Shown piece by piece: positions 8,601 to 16,135 of a stretch of 16,975 bases of DNA (the first letter of the stretch is position 1; every line of letters starts with the position of its first letter). The notes below the pieces were generated by a model. The model saw only the letters and a program-made list of their open reading frames with translations, was not told the DNA's origin and made no database searches. The stretch is from Bacteroidales bacterium. Its GTDB lineage: Bacteria; Bacteroidota; Bacteroidia; Bacteroidales; Paludibacteraceae. The stretch lies in contig CAAGHA010000103.1 in assembly GCA_900769555.1 (NCBI GenBank), positions 1 to 16,975 of the forward strand, given 5' to 3'. The translations under genes and the position numbers were made by a program.

Positions 8601-8683
8601 GCATTGTTGAAGCATCAAATTATAAAATGTTAAACGGTGCATGCTTTAAAATTATTTTCAAAAGGAAAGACGAGAAAAAATGA
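5618..8683 (+). CDS. Large double-GHKL ATPase with coiled coil (MutL/MORC/Hsp90-like N-terminus, histidine-kinase-like C-terminus)
   Basis: The 1021-residue protein opens with a GHKL ATPase: N box E28-x3-N32 with D36-A-D, G1 motif D56-N-G-M-G60, and G2 motif G93-A-K-G-I-G98. These are the Hsp90/MutL/MORC-type ATP-binding signatures. A transducer-like region follows, ending in a NPKLEDKSSREGFI stretch near residue 440. A long charged coiled coil spans about 485-795. The C-terminus holds a second module: an H-box-like LNHEFNQ (H811), N box around N919-N923, G1 DNGKG from D951, FNPFYS, and GRGLGL near 975, as in sensor histidine kinases. AAAGGAG precedes ATG 5618, and the stop overlaps the next gene. 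It is probably cytoplasmic, with no membrane segment seen. Similar ATPases are known from restriction-modification loci. Confidence 0.85.
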   Translation: MSKFKTKARTIELLGRKQIRDSVTALAELMKNSYDADADWVRAYFNSNKDNIILVDNGMGMSQTDIEEKWLVLGTPSKNTTKRVSPKGRPYMGAKGIGRLAAASLGKHYIMITKTENSNYNIAYLFWDLFEDTTVSLDEIEIPTRYNIEKQILMSSFTSIVDELIRVQLKNVEVYVNATFNPFNAEFFEQSIANARENAQNIVKYLGLIERKGTLLFMSELRDDWNSILVQDTTKLGDDLTADKNYKRFANFVSTLNSAYKKQEKCSNDFVEIFKNGQVMRFHDDYTEYDFEIYDIKFEGIIEKGVFRGKLYANNTDEEALNAANRVLDSGIDISGGIENLAQYDCGPIRLKVCHIEGQKNRTSLTEEKFKYIRDKIDVLGGIGVYRDGVRVLPYGELENDYLEIERRRTNKAGVYVFSHRNIFGRIDISAEDNPKLEDKSSREGFIENNYYHYFINTLKNLLIKIAMDFLSDAHKNSYNIRTHMVKYYDQEIGRQKEQEEYEKRERERFKLAVQDLKNKLQIGKQKLLETKNFEFQILNIIAEIEKLSGIDLLEKFLSLEQAFQSKERSLADIISSCIITISERFKTDMMQKEEKLHQDVLLFNDSIIAEKKRLAIVIENAKNTIAIKEIEFETALEERKTVEKQIEVLKQKVKRISSFVEQVFNDYLSKRSAVISELDIVLSSIKSNTNFEKQSERFSSKLESMYQKLNSLNFETFSDNDYSEIDADILQLQTEIEKLVDQVYGEFNNDLLTTNAVVQSISQLIHNRDLIGHDDQIIGSLKAENMALREEVDLYEDLANFGMASEILNHEFNQFYTKANDAITQLGSYLFDNTSRYWLKQIQIAFDAIYSRHSMLSPMYRIKSEKIKEHSLLEIVEGAVKLFEHTFEVEEIEVSTEKIPSDVTVSVLPSHLYPALSNIISNAVYWLAGTEKKKIWIHFVVEENALYIEDNGKGIQAARKEDIFNPFYSLKPNGRGLGLTITKRVLQKDGHDISIVEASNYKMLNGACFKIIFKRKDEKK

Positions 8684-10395
8684 CTAACATTACAGCATTG
8701 AGGAAACATCTTAGTAATGTTATCTATATCGAAAACAACTTTGGACTTGATTTGTTCAAGTCCAAAGTTGAAGTTGAACATGGTGGATTAGAAGATTTTG
8801 AGGATGCACTTGACATGAGGCAGCCGCCTGCAGCAGTTGCTAACCAACCCTCAGTCGACGAAACAAGTGTAGGTAACAAAAGTGTTTTATTAAGTGATTT
8901 TTTTGGTACAGTTCAAAAACGCGCAGCTGATATGAACATATTGCCTTATTATTATGATGTTAGTACGTTTTGGACTCAGACAGACTCTTTGAAGAAAAAA
9001 CTATCACATTTTCCGCTCATAATTATAGACTGGCAGTTAGAGGAAAAAGATGTTAAAAGAACGGGTATTGATGTTTTAGAAACAATAATCCAAGACAACG
9101 AAATATTGCACTACTATGTTATATATTCGAATGAGATTTCTAGTGCGATGACCTCATTTTCACAGAAATTTAACGATGTGAAAATAGGTGAGATAAAGGA
9201 AAACGGTGTAATTGCTCTTGATAATGCAATAGTAATGTTTGCAAACAAACGCACAAGAAATTTGAACGAAATAATAGAAACTCTCGAGAAATTTACTATT
9301 GAAAACTATGGCTATTTACCGCAAATGTTCTTGAGTGTTAAACAGCAAATTGAAAATAAAACAGCAGCTCTTTACAATGAATTCATGGGACTTGATTCTA
9401 TGATGCTTCCTCAATTAATTATGGATGAAGCATATGATTATGAAGGCATGCAAGAGGAAGTTATAGGTTCAATTATCATAAACAAATTGCGTTCGGATTT
9501 GGTAATTGACAAGTATGATTTTAGTTATGGATATGTTGTACTCGAAAAATTGTTGAATGCAAGTTTTTCGGAAGAATCATATAATAAGGCAATAAGCGGG
9601 CTAAAAAATCCTCCAAAAGTAATAACTTATGAGATTTGCAAACAACGAATTCAGAAAATATTAGAGCAAAAATGTTTAAAAGCTTTTGATTATAATTCGT
9701 TAAAAGATGCGGCGCAAATTTTCTTTACTGGAGATACAAATGATCCGTTTGGCAATCTTTCAGAGGAAAAGAAAAACGTAAAACGAAAAGAGCAAATATG
9801 GAGTTTTATTCTATTCTTATCAATCTGTTGTGATGAAAAATATTATAGCAAATATGCGAAGTTGTTATCTTTGATTAAGCTAACAGATTACAAAGAAGAT
9901 TTGCGTTGGACGGTAAAAGAATGCGGTCAGGATATCAAAGCGAGAGTTTTGTGTCAGGGAGATGTTTTCATCAATGAAACTAATGATTCATTCTTGTTGT
10001 GTATAACTCCAGCGTGTCAATTAATGAGACCCGATAAAATCAATCACTCTTATACATTTTTAAGAGGTTCTTTCGCTCAAAAGATCGCAGATGTTAAGCA
10101 AAAACAAATATTTTCTACACATCTCGTAGACAAGAATAAAACTAAAGTGATACTGGTAAATTGGGAATTCTTTTCCCCCATCGTAATTGATTTTTCAAAA
10201 ACAGATTTGCTGGCGGCATTCGATGATTATAAGAGATGCTATCGCTTAAATATGGAATATACACATAAGATAGTAGAGCTTTATTCTGAATACATTAAGC
10301 AAATAGGAGTGGAAGAACTATTAGGAAAGCGTGTAGAAGGTAAGGAAAAGAGTTTATTCTTAGAAACCAAAGGAGAAGGCAATGATAGCAATTGA
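8680..10395 (+). CDS. Receiver-domain protein with unknown C-terminal domain
   Basis: The first 170 residues look like a response-regulator receiver domain with an insertion. An acidic first strand (VIYIENNF, residues 14-21) is followed by a strand ending in D117 of LIIIDWQL, the likely phosphate-accepting aspartate, and by a strand YYVIYS ending at S150, the usual Ser/Thr switch position. The middle and C-terminal 400 residues match no family I can name. One stretch near residues 425-455 reads GDVFI...FLLCITPACQLMRP, a conserved-looking core. The start overlaps the ATPase stop as ATGA, so the two are co-translated. The pairing with an upstream H-box/GHKL module suggests phosphotransfer or a phosphorylation-like interaction. 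The receiver call is moderately strong; the output activity is unknown. Confidence 0.7.
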   Translation: MTNITALRKHLSNVIYIENNFGLDLFKSKVEVEHGGLEDFEDALDMRQPPAAVANQPSVDETSVGNKSVLLSDFFGTVQKRAADMNILPYYYDVSTFWTQTDSLKKKLSHFPLIIIDWQLEEKDVKRTGIDVLETIIQDNEILHYYVIYSNEISSAMTSFSQKFNDVKIGEIKENGVIALDNAIVMFANKRTRNLNEIIETLEKFTIENYGYLPQMFLSVKQQIENKTAALYNEFMGLDSMMLPQLIMDEAYDYEGMQEEVIGSIIINKLRSDLVIDKYDFSYGYVVLEKLLNASFSEESYNKAISGLKNPPKVITYEICKQRIQKILEQKCLKAFDYNSLKDAAQIFFTGDTNDPFGNLSEEKKNVKRKEQIWSFILFLSICCDEKYYSKYAKLLSLIKLTDYKEDLRWTVKECGQDIKARVLCQGDVFINETNDSFLLCITPACQLMRPDKINHSYTFLRGSFAQKIADVKQKQIFSTHLVDKNKTKVILVNWEFFSPIVIDFSKTDLLAAFDDYKRCYRLNMEYTHKIVELYSEYIKQIGVEELLGKRVEGKEKSLFLETKGEGNDSN

Positions 10396-11473
10396 TTTCT
10401 TTTGCGGTGGAGGCGGAATGACTCGCGGCTTGCTTGATGCAGGAATTCAAGTTTTAGCAGGAATCGATTCTAATCCAGATTGCCGTGAAACTTATGAGAA
10501 GAATAATCACAATACATATTTAAAATGCGATATTTGTGAATTAACCCCCAAGGAACTTATGGACAAGTTTCCTCAGCTGAGAGATAAGGATAATGTAATG
10601 CTTGTTGGCTGTGCTCCTTGTCAACCATTTAGCGTACTTAGGCGAGAAGAATTTGATGAGAATGGAAATCCTATACCACACAAATCTGTAAACCTACTGA
10701 TCGAGTTTGGAAGTTTTGTAAAGGCAATAAAACCAGCACATGTTTTGGTGGAAAACGTTCCTGGCTTAAAAGGAAAAGGTTCTGAAGTTTTAGACGGATT
10801 CAAAAAAATGTTGGAGAAGATGGGATATCAATGGGATGAAAAAGTTCTTTATGCAAAGGATTATGGAGTTCCACAAAACAGGAGAAGATATATTCTCATC
10901 GCTTCAAGAATGTTCAAGCCAGTAATCCCAGAACAAACACATGGGAACAAGGATGGATTGAAGCCCTATTGTACGGTTCGTCAGACAATTTCAAAATATC
11001 CAAAGATTGGGGCTGGAGAAAAACACTTATCTATTCCTAATCATCAATGTGCGAATTTGAGCAAACTGTTGTTGAAGCGTATAAAAGCAACGCCCCATGA
11101 TGGTGGAAGCAGAACGGATTGGCCGAAATCATTGGTTTTAAAATGTCACAAGACATTTAAAGGTCATACAGATGTCTATGGCAGAATGAAATGGGACGAG
11201 CCTTCTCCTACTTTAACAGTAAAATGCTTTAGCCTTTCGAACGGTCGTTTTGGTCATCCTGAGCAAGATAGAGCTATTTCGTTAAGAGAGGCCGCTGCCT
11301 TGCAAAGTTTTTCTGACTCGTATGTTTTCTATGGTAGTGTGCAAGAGATGGGAAAACAAATCGGAAATGCTGTACCAGTTTTGCTTGCAAAAGTGATGGG
11401 AGAATATGTGCTTAAGGAACATGATAAACTTGCGGCCAATGCAAATAAGAAACAAACCAAAGGGAAAATCTAA
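10382..11473 (+). CDS. C5-cytosine DNA methyltransferase
   Basis: All main motifs of 5-methylcytosine methyltransferases are present in order: I DFFCGGGG (residues 5-12), IV GCAPCQPF with catalytic C80, VI E124-N-V126, VIII Q165-N-R-R-R, IX LREAAALQSF (301-310), and X GNAVP (328-332). The target-recognition region lies roughly between residues 180 and 275. The enzyme transfers a methyl group from AdoMet to carbon 5 of cytosine in a specific site. It is 363 residues, full length. Its start lies 14 bases inside the receiver gene, behind AAAGGAG, and its stop overlaps the next start as TAATG. No vsr-type or other recognisable nuclease follows, so any restriction activity must come from its unusual partners. 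Confidence 0.95.
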   Translation: MIAIDFFCGGGGMTRGLLDAGIQVLAGIDSNPDCRETYEKNNHNTYLKCDICELTPKELMDKFPQLRDKDNVMLVGCAPCQPFSVLRREEFDENGNPIPHKSVNLLIEFGSFVKAIKPAHVLVENVPGLKGKGSEVLDGFKKMLEKMGYQWDEKVLYAKDYGVPQNRRRYILIASRMFKPVIPEQTHGNKDGLKPYCTVRQTISKYPKIGAGEKHLSIPNHQCANLSKLLLKRIKATPHDGGSRTDWPKSLVLKCHKTFKGHTDVYGRMKWDEPSPTLTVKCFSLSNGRFGHPEQDRAISLREAAALQSFSDSYVFYGSVQEMGKQIGNAVPVLLAKVMGEYVLKEHDKLAANANKKQTKGKI

Positions 11474-12096
11474 TGCTAGAAGCACTTACATATAAGGATA
11501 TGCTGGATCATATCCGAAGAAACGATTTCGTTGAAGATACTATCGGGATATTGATAACGCGCCCATCATTAGCAACTGGAAAGGATATTCTTGAAGAATT
11601 GAATTATTATCACCATATGACTAGTGTAAACATTAATTTCTATTTACCTGGATATGGTGCTTATTGGAATCCTCAAGAATATCCAGATATGAGAGTTGTA
11701 ACCAAAATAGATGGAGCAGATTGGTCTTTTAGTGATAGAGCATTTGTAGCTTTTATAAATGCATTAGAAGAAGTTTCGCGATGGAAGTACTCAGGCGAAA
11801 GTGAATTGCTATTAATTCCATACGATGATGGGAAACTTGATTATTCTAACGTAGCTGTTTTTTGCTTGGATGCTATGTTAAAGGATGAAGCAATATCATC
11901 TGTTAGTCGATTTATAACGGATTTGAGTAGGAGTGCAAAACGGAACAATGCAGTAAAATCAATCGCTGTTAAAGGCGCGGCAAAATGCGTCGCGAAAACG
12001 ATTGTACAAGAGATGCCCGACTTTTTGCCTAAACATATTTCAACGGCATTAAAACGTGGCAGGCACTACATATGTAAAGATTTTAGCAAAGAGTGA
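11473..12096 (+). CDS. Operon-linked protein of unknown family
   Basis: I do not recognise this 207-residue protein. It has an alpha/beta look: a predicted strand-loop-helix TIGILITRPSLATGKDIL (about residues 23-40), then a strand NINFYLPGYGAYW (about 53-65). A segment with ELLLIPYDDGKLD follows (about 110-122), and the C-terminal tail is lysine-rich and basic. No transmembrane segment, signal peptide or catalytic motif is obvious. ATG 11473 shares one base with the stop codon of the cytosine methyltransferase, so it is translationally coupled as the last gene of a four-gene operon. That position makes it a candidate effector or DNA-targeting subunit of the system. This role is inferred from context only. 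Confidence 0.75.
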   Translation: MLEALTYKDMLDHIRRNDFVEDTIGILITRPSLATGKDILEELNYYHHMTSVNINFYLPGYGAYWNPQEYPDMRVVTKIDGADWSFSDRAFVAFINALEEVSRWKYSGESELLLIPYDDGKLDYSNVAVFCLDAMLKDEAISSVSRFITDLSRSAKRNNAVKSIAVKGAAKCVAKTIVQEMPDFLPKHISTALKRGRHYICKDFSKE

Positions 12097-12152
12097 TAGA
12101 GCTTTGTCTGCGAGGGTTGGGTAAAGAAGGAAGGATTTTTGATCATAGTTGA

Positions 12153-12534
12153 GTAGTAGCAGCCCTAATTTGGCAGGGCGATAACTTCATGATCTGCCAA
12201 CGTCCAGCATATAAAGCAAGAGGACTCCTATGGGAGGTTGTTGGCGGAAAAGTTGAGCCGGGTGAAATAATAGGACAAGTGTTCATCAGAGAGTGGGGAG
12301 AAGAATTGAACATTTTTCTTTCTGGCGGTAACGTATCCATGGATGTGATTCAAGAGTATCCGATTTGACGGTGCATTTGACTTTATTTAACGCTACAATA
12401 GCCAACAATGAACCACAAAAACTCGAGTGCAAAGAATCCAATGGATAACATCTAGTGTAATTTCAAACTATAAGTTCTGTTCACTAGACGAGGAAATATT
12501 AGGCAGATCATCGAAAAATATTGAAATGATATAG
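12153..12534 (+). pseudogene. NUDIX hydrolase (MutT-like), frameshifted
   Basis: The first frame (12153-12368) reads VVAALIWQGDNFMICQRP and then carries the NUDIX box GGKVEPGE plus REWGEELNI, which matches G-x5-E-x7-REUxEExGU apart from N for the last G. A shift to a second frame at about 12362 continues LTVHLTLFNATI and ends at TAA 12446. A third frame ends LDEEILGR...IEM at TAG 12532-12534. A stop precedes the first frame and no proper start codon remains. The ancestor would have hydrolysed nucleoside diphosphate derivatives such as 8-oxo-dGTP. It is clearly decayed and lies between the cytosine methyltransferase operon and the DUF3800 gene. Confidence 0.8.
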
Positions 12535-12563
12535 CAATTAATCAAGATATCTTAGGAGAATAA

Positions 12564-13709
12564 ATGAAAATATATTTTGATGAATCAGGGCAAACAGGAT
12601 GCGTGCTGTTAAAAAATGACATGCTGAATTTTGTCAATCAGCCTGTCTTTGCTTTAGCTGCTGTCATTGTCAAAGACAATAATGACGAAAAACTTCTATT
12701 AGATAAATATAAAAAATTCAAGGAGAAATTTAAAATTTGTGGTGAGATAAAGGGAAGCGAGCTTACTACCAGGGATAGAAATAAAGAACTAAACTATTTC
12801 TTGAAAAATATCTTGGATTCTGAGCACTTTGCCGTGAATTTTTATGACAAGAAATTTTATTTGGCAACGCTATTGGAGCTTGCGCTGATAGGTCGTGAAT
12901 TTCAGCGAGCTTATACAATTCAATTTTATCACATAGCTAGTCAGTTGTCGTTTGAGGATGATGACTTCTTTGTTGAATATTGCAAATATGTTAAAAATCC
13001 TTCCTCAGAGAGATTTCATAAATACTTGGTTTACTTAAAGAATTACGATTACAAATATGTTACTGCAGAATATAACGGAATAAAACTCACAGCACAAGCG
13101 ATATTGGATGGTGAAAATGAGGACTTATTTTACGATGATTTTTTGACATTTGGATGGTATGAAAACGATAAAATAGCAAATTTAATAAATCTAAATGCAC
13201 TATCTGAATTAATATCGTTTGTAAAAATAGATACCGCAGTGCCAAACTCGGAGATTATGTACGTACATGATAAAATCGATACATTTGAATCAACAATGCG
13301 ATCCGAACTTTTGCAACTTGGTATTAATATATTGTTTCCGCATGAGAACGAACCAGAATTGTTGCAATTAGCAGACAATATTGCGAGTATATATTGCCAC
13401 GCATATGTGAAAATGAAAACCTTGTTTTCTCAGAAAAAGGAATGGGCTGAAAATAGTGAATGGGATATGTCACTAGTTTCTCAATTGTTGTCTAAAATTA
13501 AACATGAGAATATAAAATTTACAGTTCCCATCCCTGATTGGGCGGCTGCATTATGTATTGAGGATATGTACAGTCCTGGTTATCCGAAAAAAATGAGAAA
13601 AAACATTTTTTTTAATCCAATGTACCAGCAGAAGCAATATGAAATCGAAATGCATATTGCTGCATATCAACCTATGATCGATAAAATAAGTGATATACTA
13701 AAAAAATAA
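12564..13709 (+). CDS. DUF3800 domain protein, predicted RNase H-fold nuclease
   Basis: The 381-residue protein begins with the DUF3800 signature YFDESG (D6-E7-S8-G9). A second conserved motif E61-I-K-G-S65 follows, and a late ELLQLADNIA segment supplies another acidic residue (D271). Together these resemble the scattered acidic metal-binding set proposed for this RNase H-like family, whose members are common in defence islands and mobile elements. The start ATG follows TAGGAG. It stands alone, after a broken NUDIX gene and before a TipAS remnant, with no clear promoter. The family assignment is good; the biochemical activity and target are not established by the sequence. Confidence 0.82.
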   Translation: MKIYFDESGQTGCVLLKNDMLNFVNQPVFALAAVIVKDNNDEKLLLDKYKKFKEKFKICGEIKGSELTTRDRNKELNYFLKNILDSEHFAVNFYDKKFYLATLLELALIGREFQRAYTIQFYHIASQLSFEDDDFFVEYCKYVKNPSSERFHKYLVYLKNYDYKYVTAEYNGIKLTAQAILDGENEDLFYDDFLTFGWYENDKIANLINLNALSELISFVKIDTAVPNSEIMYVHDKIDTFESTMRSELLQLGINILFPHENEPELLQLADNIASIYCHAYVKMKTLFSQKKEWAENSEWDMSLVSQLLSKIKHENIKFTVPIPDWAAALCIEDMYSPGYPKKMRKNIFFNPMYQQKQYEIEMHIAAYQPMIDKISDILKK

Positions 13710-13743
13710 TGTGTTTGCGGCAGTAAATCTGTGAAATGAGAAT

Positions 13744-14108
13744 TGCGAAAACGAACCTCGTGAACGTTATGGCAACACCGCAGCTTATAGAGCGCACAAG
13801 GAAAAAACAAAGAATTATACAAAAGAGAAGCAGGCTGAGGAAAACGACGGTTTAATGACTATTTTTGCGAGTTCGCAACCCGTAAACAAAGCGGGGCAGG
13901 CACCGATTCTAATGAGGAATAGACGCTTATGGACAAGCTTCCGTCACGCATAATAGTCAATTACTATACTTGTACAGACCAGATTTTTATAGGGCTTGGC
14001 AAGATGTATGTCGCTAATGAACGATTCAAAAAAAATATCGACAAGTATTGCGAAGGCTCTGCTGTCTTTGTTTCAGAAGCAATAACTGTATTCTGCCAGG
14101 AGAAATGA
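13744..14108 (+). pseudogene. TipAS-domain fragment of a MerR/TipA-like regulator
   Basis: The first frame reads NEPRERYGNTAAYRAHKEKT and continues to LMTIF. After a one-base shift near 13870 the second frame reads FATRKQSGAG, hits an internal TAG at the position after SNEE, and continues TLMDKLPSRIIV, GLGKMYVANERFKKNIDKY and AITVFCQEK to TGA 14106-14108. The GLG-MYV-DERF-KNIDKYG-G pattern is characteristic of the C-terminal drug-sensing TipAS domain. The N-terminal MerR helix-turn-helix part is absent. It is non-functional as written. Confidence 0.75.
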
Positions 14109-14112
14109 TATG

Positions 14113-14413
14113 ATGAAAGAATTCACGCACGATCCGATATTCCTGCTGGAAAATCGGAAATTGCAACGAAAGATGATTTACAAGCTGCTCAGGATTTGCT
14201 TAATACGTTGATGACGCACACAGAAAACTGCGTAGGCATGACAGCTAATATGATAGGTGTGTGCAAGCGATATAAGACCATTAAGGGACAGTATTAAACC
14301 TTGGAAATGCAAACACCACGAGAAACTTCACAGGCTGGACAGATCAAATCATTCAGCATGAAGTAGATCGTTGTAATGGACTTTTAATAGTTTGGAGGGG
14401 AGAATATGCGTAG
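14113..14413 (+). pseudogene. Peptide deformylase, frameshifted and internally deleted
   Basis: The reading MKEFTHDPIFL shifts frame and continues GKSEIATKDDLQAAQDLLNT, then NCVGMTANMIGVCKR. This matches the N-terminal part and the first conserved motif (GMAANQIG-like) of peptide deformylase. The sequence then jumps to FTGWTDQIIQHEVDRCNGLL, where HEVD(H) is the zinc-binding third motif, with R in place of H. The middle, including the EGCLS motif, is missing. The decayed frame runs into the ribosome binding site of the next gene. Confidence 0.78.
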
Positions 14414-15242
14414 TATTGAAATGAGTTATTATAATGTGTATTACTATTGTAACATTATCGATAATCTTCTACATCTATTCACTACATCTATCGATTGGGC
14501 TTCAACTGCTGCTCAATTTAAAAATTGGTTCTATGAGAATGATAACATAGAAGACTTTCCCAAGTATTCTGCTTTGCATTCGTTTTTAGATTATGCGATA
14601 CGAAAACTTATTAGTGAAGAAGATGAAAGGGAACTTGAGGTTTTACAGGAACGGTATGATGACGAGCATGCTGTTACCTTGAATTCAGATCGGCGATTAC
14701 AGTATGCATTTGCTAGTGAATATAAATTTGAGCATAGGTTGTGGATTGATAGATTATTACATAATTATGGAGCTAATAACGAATGCTTTTACAATTATTT
14801 GAAAGGTAGAACTATCAAATATATGGATGATGAATACAGTGAGTTTTGTTTCCTTAATGGAGAATATGACGAAGCGGTGCTCAAATTGTCGCGTGAATTG
14901 TTTTACGTGTTGTTTCAAAACCGTGATTTCTTGCATAGATTTAATGATTATTTGTCATCAGAGAAAAGGAGATATGATAGATGTAATATACCAAGCTGGG
15001 TAAAAAGGTCTGTTAAATTTCGTGATAGAGGCCGATGTGTTTGTTGTGGTAAAGACATATCTGGATTGCTAGATATTGAGGATGATAATTCGGTTCACTA
15101 CGATCACATGATATCTCTCAATGATGGGGGATTGAACGATGTTTCCAATATTCAATTGATGTGTCGTTTATGCAATTTAAAAAAATCATCTAGATCATTT
15201 ACTAATACTAAATACAGTGACTGGTATGATTTTGAAAATTAA
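14406..15242 (+). CDS. HNH endonuclease with helical N-terminal region
   Basis: The C-terminal 70 residues form an HNH nuclease: C211-x2-C214 (inside RCVCCGK), H231-Y-D-H234, N248, and C253-x2-C256. Two CxxC pairs would bind a structural zinc, and the DH...N set is the metal-dependent catalytic core. About 190 N-terminal residues are acidic and probably helical, and I do not recognise a family in them. The start follows GGAGGGGAG closely. It sits alone between decayed genes, with no partner gene visible. A solitary HNH protein could be a defence nuclease, for example one acting on modified DNA, or a homing-type enzyme. The nuclease call is strong; the role is open. Confidence 0.85.
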   Translation: MRSIEMSYYNVYYYCNIIDNLLHLFTTSIDWASTAAQFKNWFYENDNIEDFPKYSALHSFLDYAIRKLISEEDERELEVLQERYDDEHAVTLNSDRRLQYAFASEYKFEHRLWIDRLLHNYGANNECFYNYLKGRTIKYMDDEYSEFCFLNGEYDEAVLKLSRELFYVLFQNRDFLHRFNDYLSSEKRRYDRCNIPSWVKRSVKFRDRGRCVCCGKDISGLLDIEDDNSVHYDHMISLNDGGLNDVSNIQLMCRLCNLKKSSRSFTNTKYSDWYDFEN

Positions 15243-15767
15243 TTGAAAAAATCCTAGACGTTTTCTTAAACATGTGGTATTGTTGGTGTTACCACGGAAG
15301 CGGAGATAACAAATCATACTGCAAGCATTGAAAAACATATAGCCAAAAGCGAGTGAGAAAGTACTTTGAGCTGAAATGAAGGGGATCGAAAAGTGCCGCG
15401 GAAAGAACATGAGCACGATCGAACTCGCGGATTGGATAAGGATGCTCGTGATGGCGCACACTATCGAAAAATATTGAAAATAGACGCAAAGGACGATTCA
15501 AAGTCGAGTCAAGTCGGTGATGAGTTGTCCTTTATTTTACAAGGGAAATGATGTGGATGAAAGTCAGAAGAACTGTGATACGAGAAAATCATGCCACAAG
15601 AGAAAGAATGGTAATGTTGGGGAATAAGTAGTATGTAACAATCGATTATGTGTGTTACGTTTATTTTTTTGCGTTAGGCGGTTTTTCGTTATGCAAAATT
15701 TGATATGCAGTAAACAAAGAAAGGGATTTTGAAAAAATCGCATAAAAACAGTTCTAAAAATTGATAT
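15243..15767. other. 525-base stretch without a recognised gene
   Basis: No protein family or RNA was recognised. A small hairpin (GTGGTA 15274-15279 with TACCAC 15290-15295) lacks a T tract. A 53-codon frame from GTG 15391 to TGA 15550 has no convincing ribosome binding site and is probably chance or decayed coding sequence. Given the broken genes next door, this is most likely more degraded DNA. Confidence 0.4.
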
Positions 15768-15807
15768 AGAGCGTAGCAATCGTTCAAGGTTGCTACGCTC
15801 TTTTTTT
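15768..15807 (+). terminator. Very strong rho-independent terminator
   Basis: AGAGCGTAGCAA (15768-15779) and TTGCTACGCTCT (15790-15801) pair perfectly over 12 bases around a 10-base loop, followed by a run of seven T. It isolates the decayed region on the left from the conjugative-element module on the right. Confidence 0.92.
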
Positions 15808-15913
15808 GTGGAACTGTTCTTCTTTGATTGTGTGAAAATATATTTTCGACAAAGAAAGACAAAAGAAGCTACGCATAGTGTCATAAACGCAAGGACACAA
15901 CACGAAAAATGAG

Positions 15914-15942
15914 TTGACAAATATTTCCAACTATGATAAAAT
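15914..15942 (+). promoter_or_regulatory. Strong promoter of the conjugative-element module
   Basis: TTGACA (15914-15919), a 17-base spacer and TAAAAT (15937-15942) with TG one base upstream form a near-consensus extended -10 promoter. Transcription would begin near 15949, about 220 bases before the first protein gene. That leaves a long leader. Confidence 0.82.
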
Positions 15943-16014
15943 AAATACGCTGATGAACTAAAGAGAACAACTGAATACGCAAACACGCGACTTATATATT
16001 TTTTTAGAAATTTT

Positions 16015-16070
16015 AGACTTGTACATATGAAAACGGTTTATCTCAGCCGTTTTTTGTGCAGGTCTTTTTT
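16015..16070 (+). terminator. Leader hairpin with U tract, probable attenuator
   Basis: An outer stem, AGACTTGTACA (16015-16025) with TGTGCAGGTCT (16055-16065), pairs over 11 positions including two G-U. An inner stem pairs AAAACGG (16030-16036) with CCGTTTT (16047-16053). T residues run to 16070. It sits between a strong promoter and the genes it should drive, so it probably terminates part of the transcripts. This could act as an attenuator or yield a small leader RNA of about 120 bases. Confidence 0.75.
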
Positions 16071-16135
16071 ATTTGGATTTACCCCCTCCAATAATTTACA
16101 TATCATTACTTAATAAAAAATTAAAGGAGGATAAA

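Noticed and set aside
15391..15550. A 53-codon frame starting with GTG
   Set aside because: It has no convincing ribosome binding site and no recognisable motif. It is mentioned within the 15243-15767 entry but not called as a gene.
15564..15986. A 140-residue minus-strand frame with hydrophobic and serine/cysteine-rich stretches
   Set aside because: It runs through the strong terminator at 15768-15807 and the promoter at 15914-15942, has no good start signal and matches no family.
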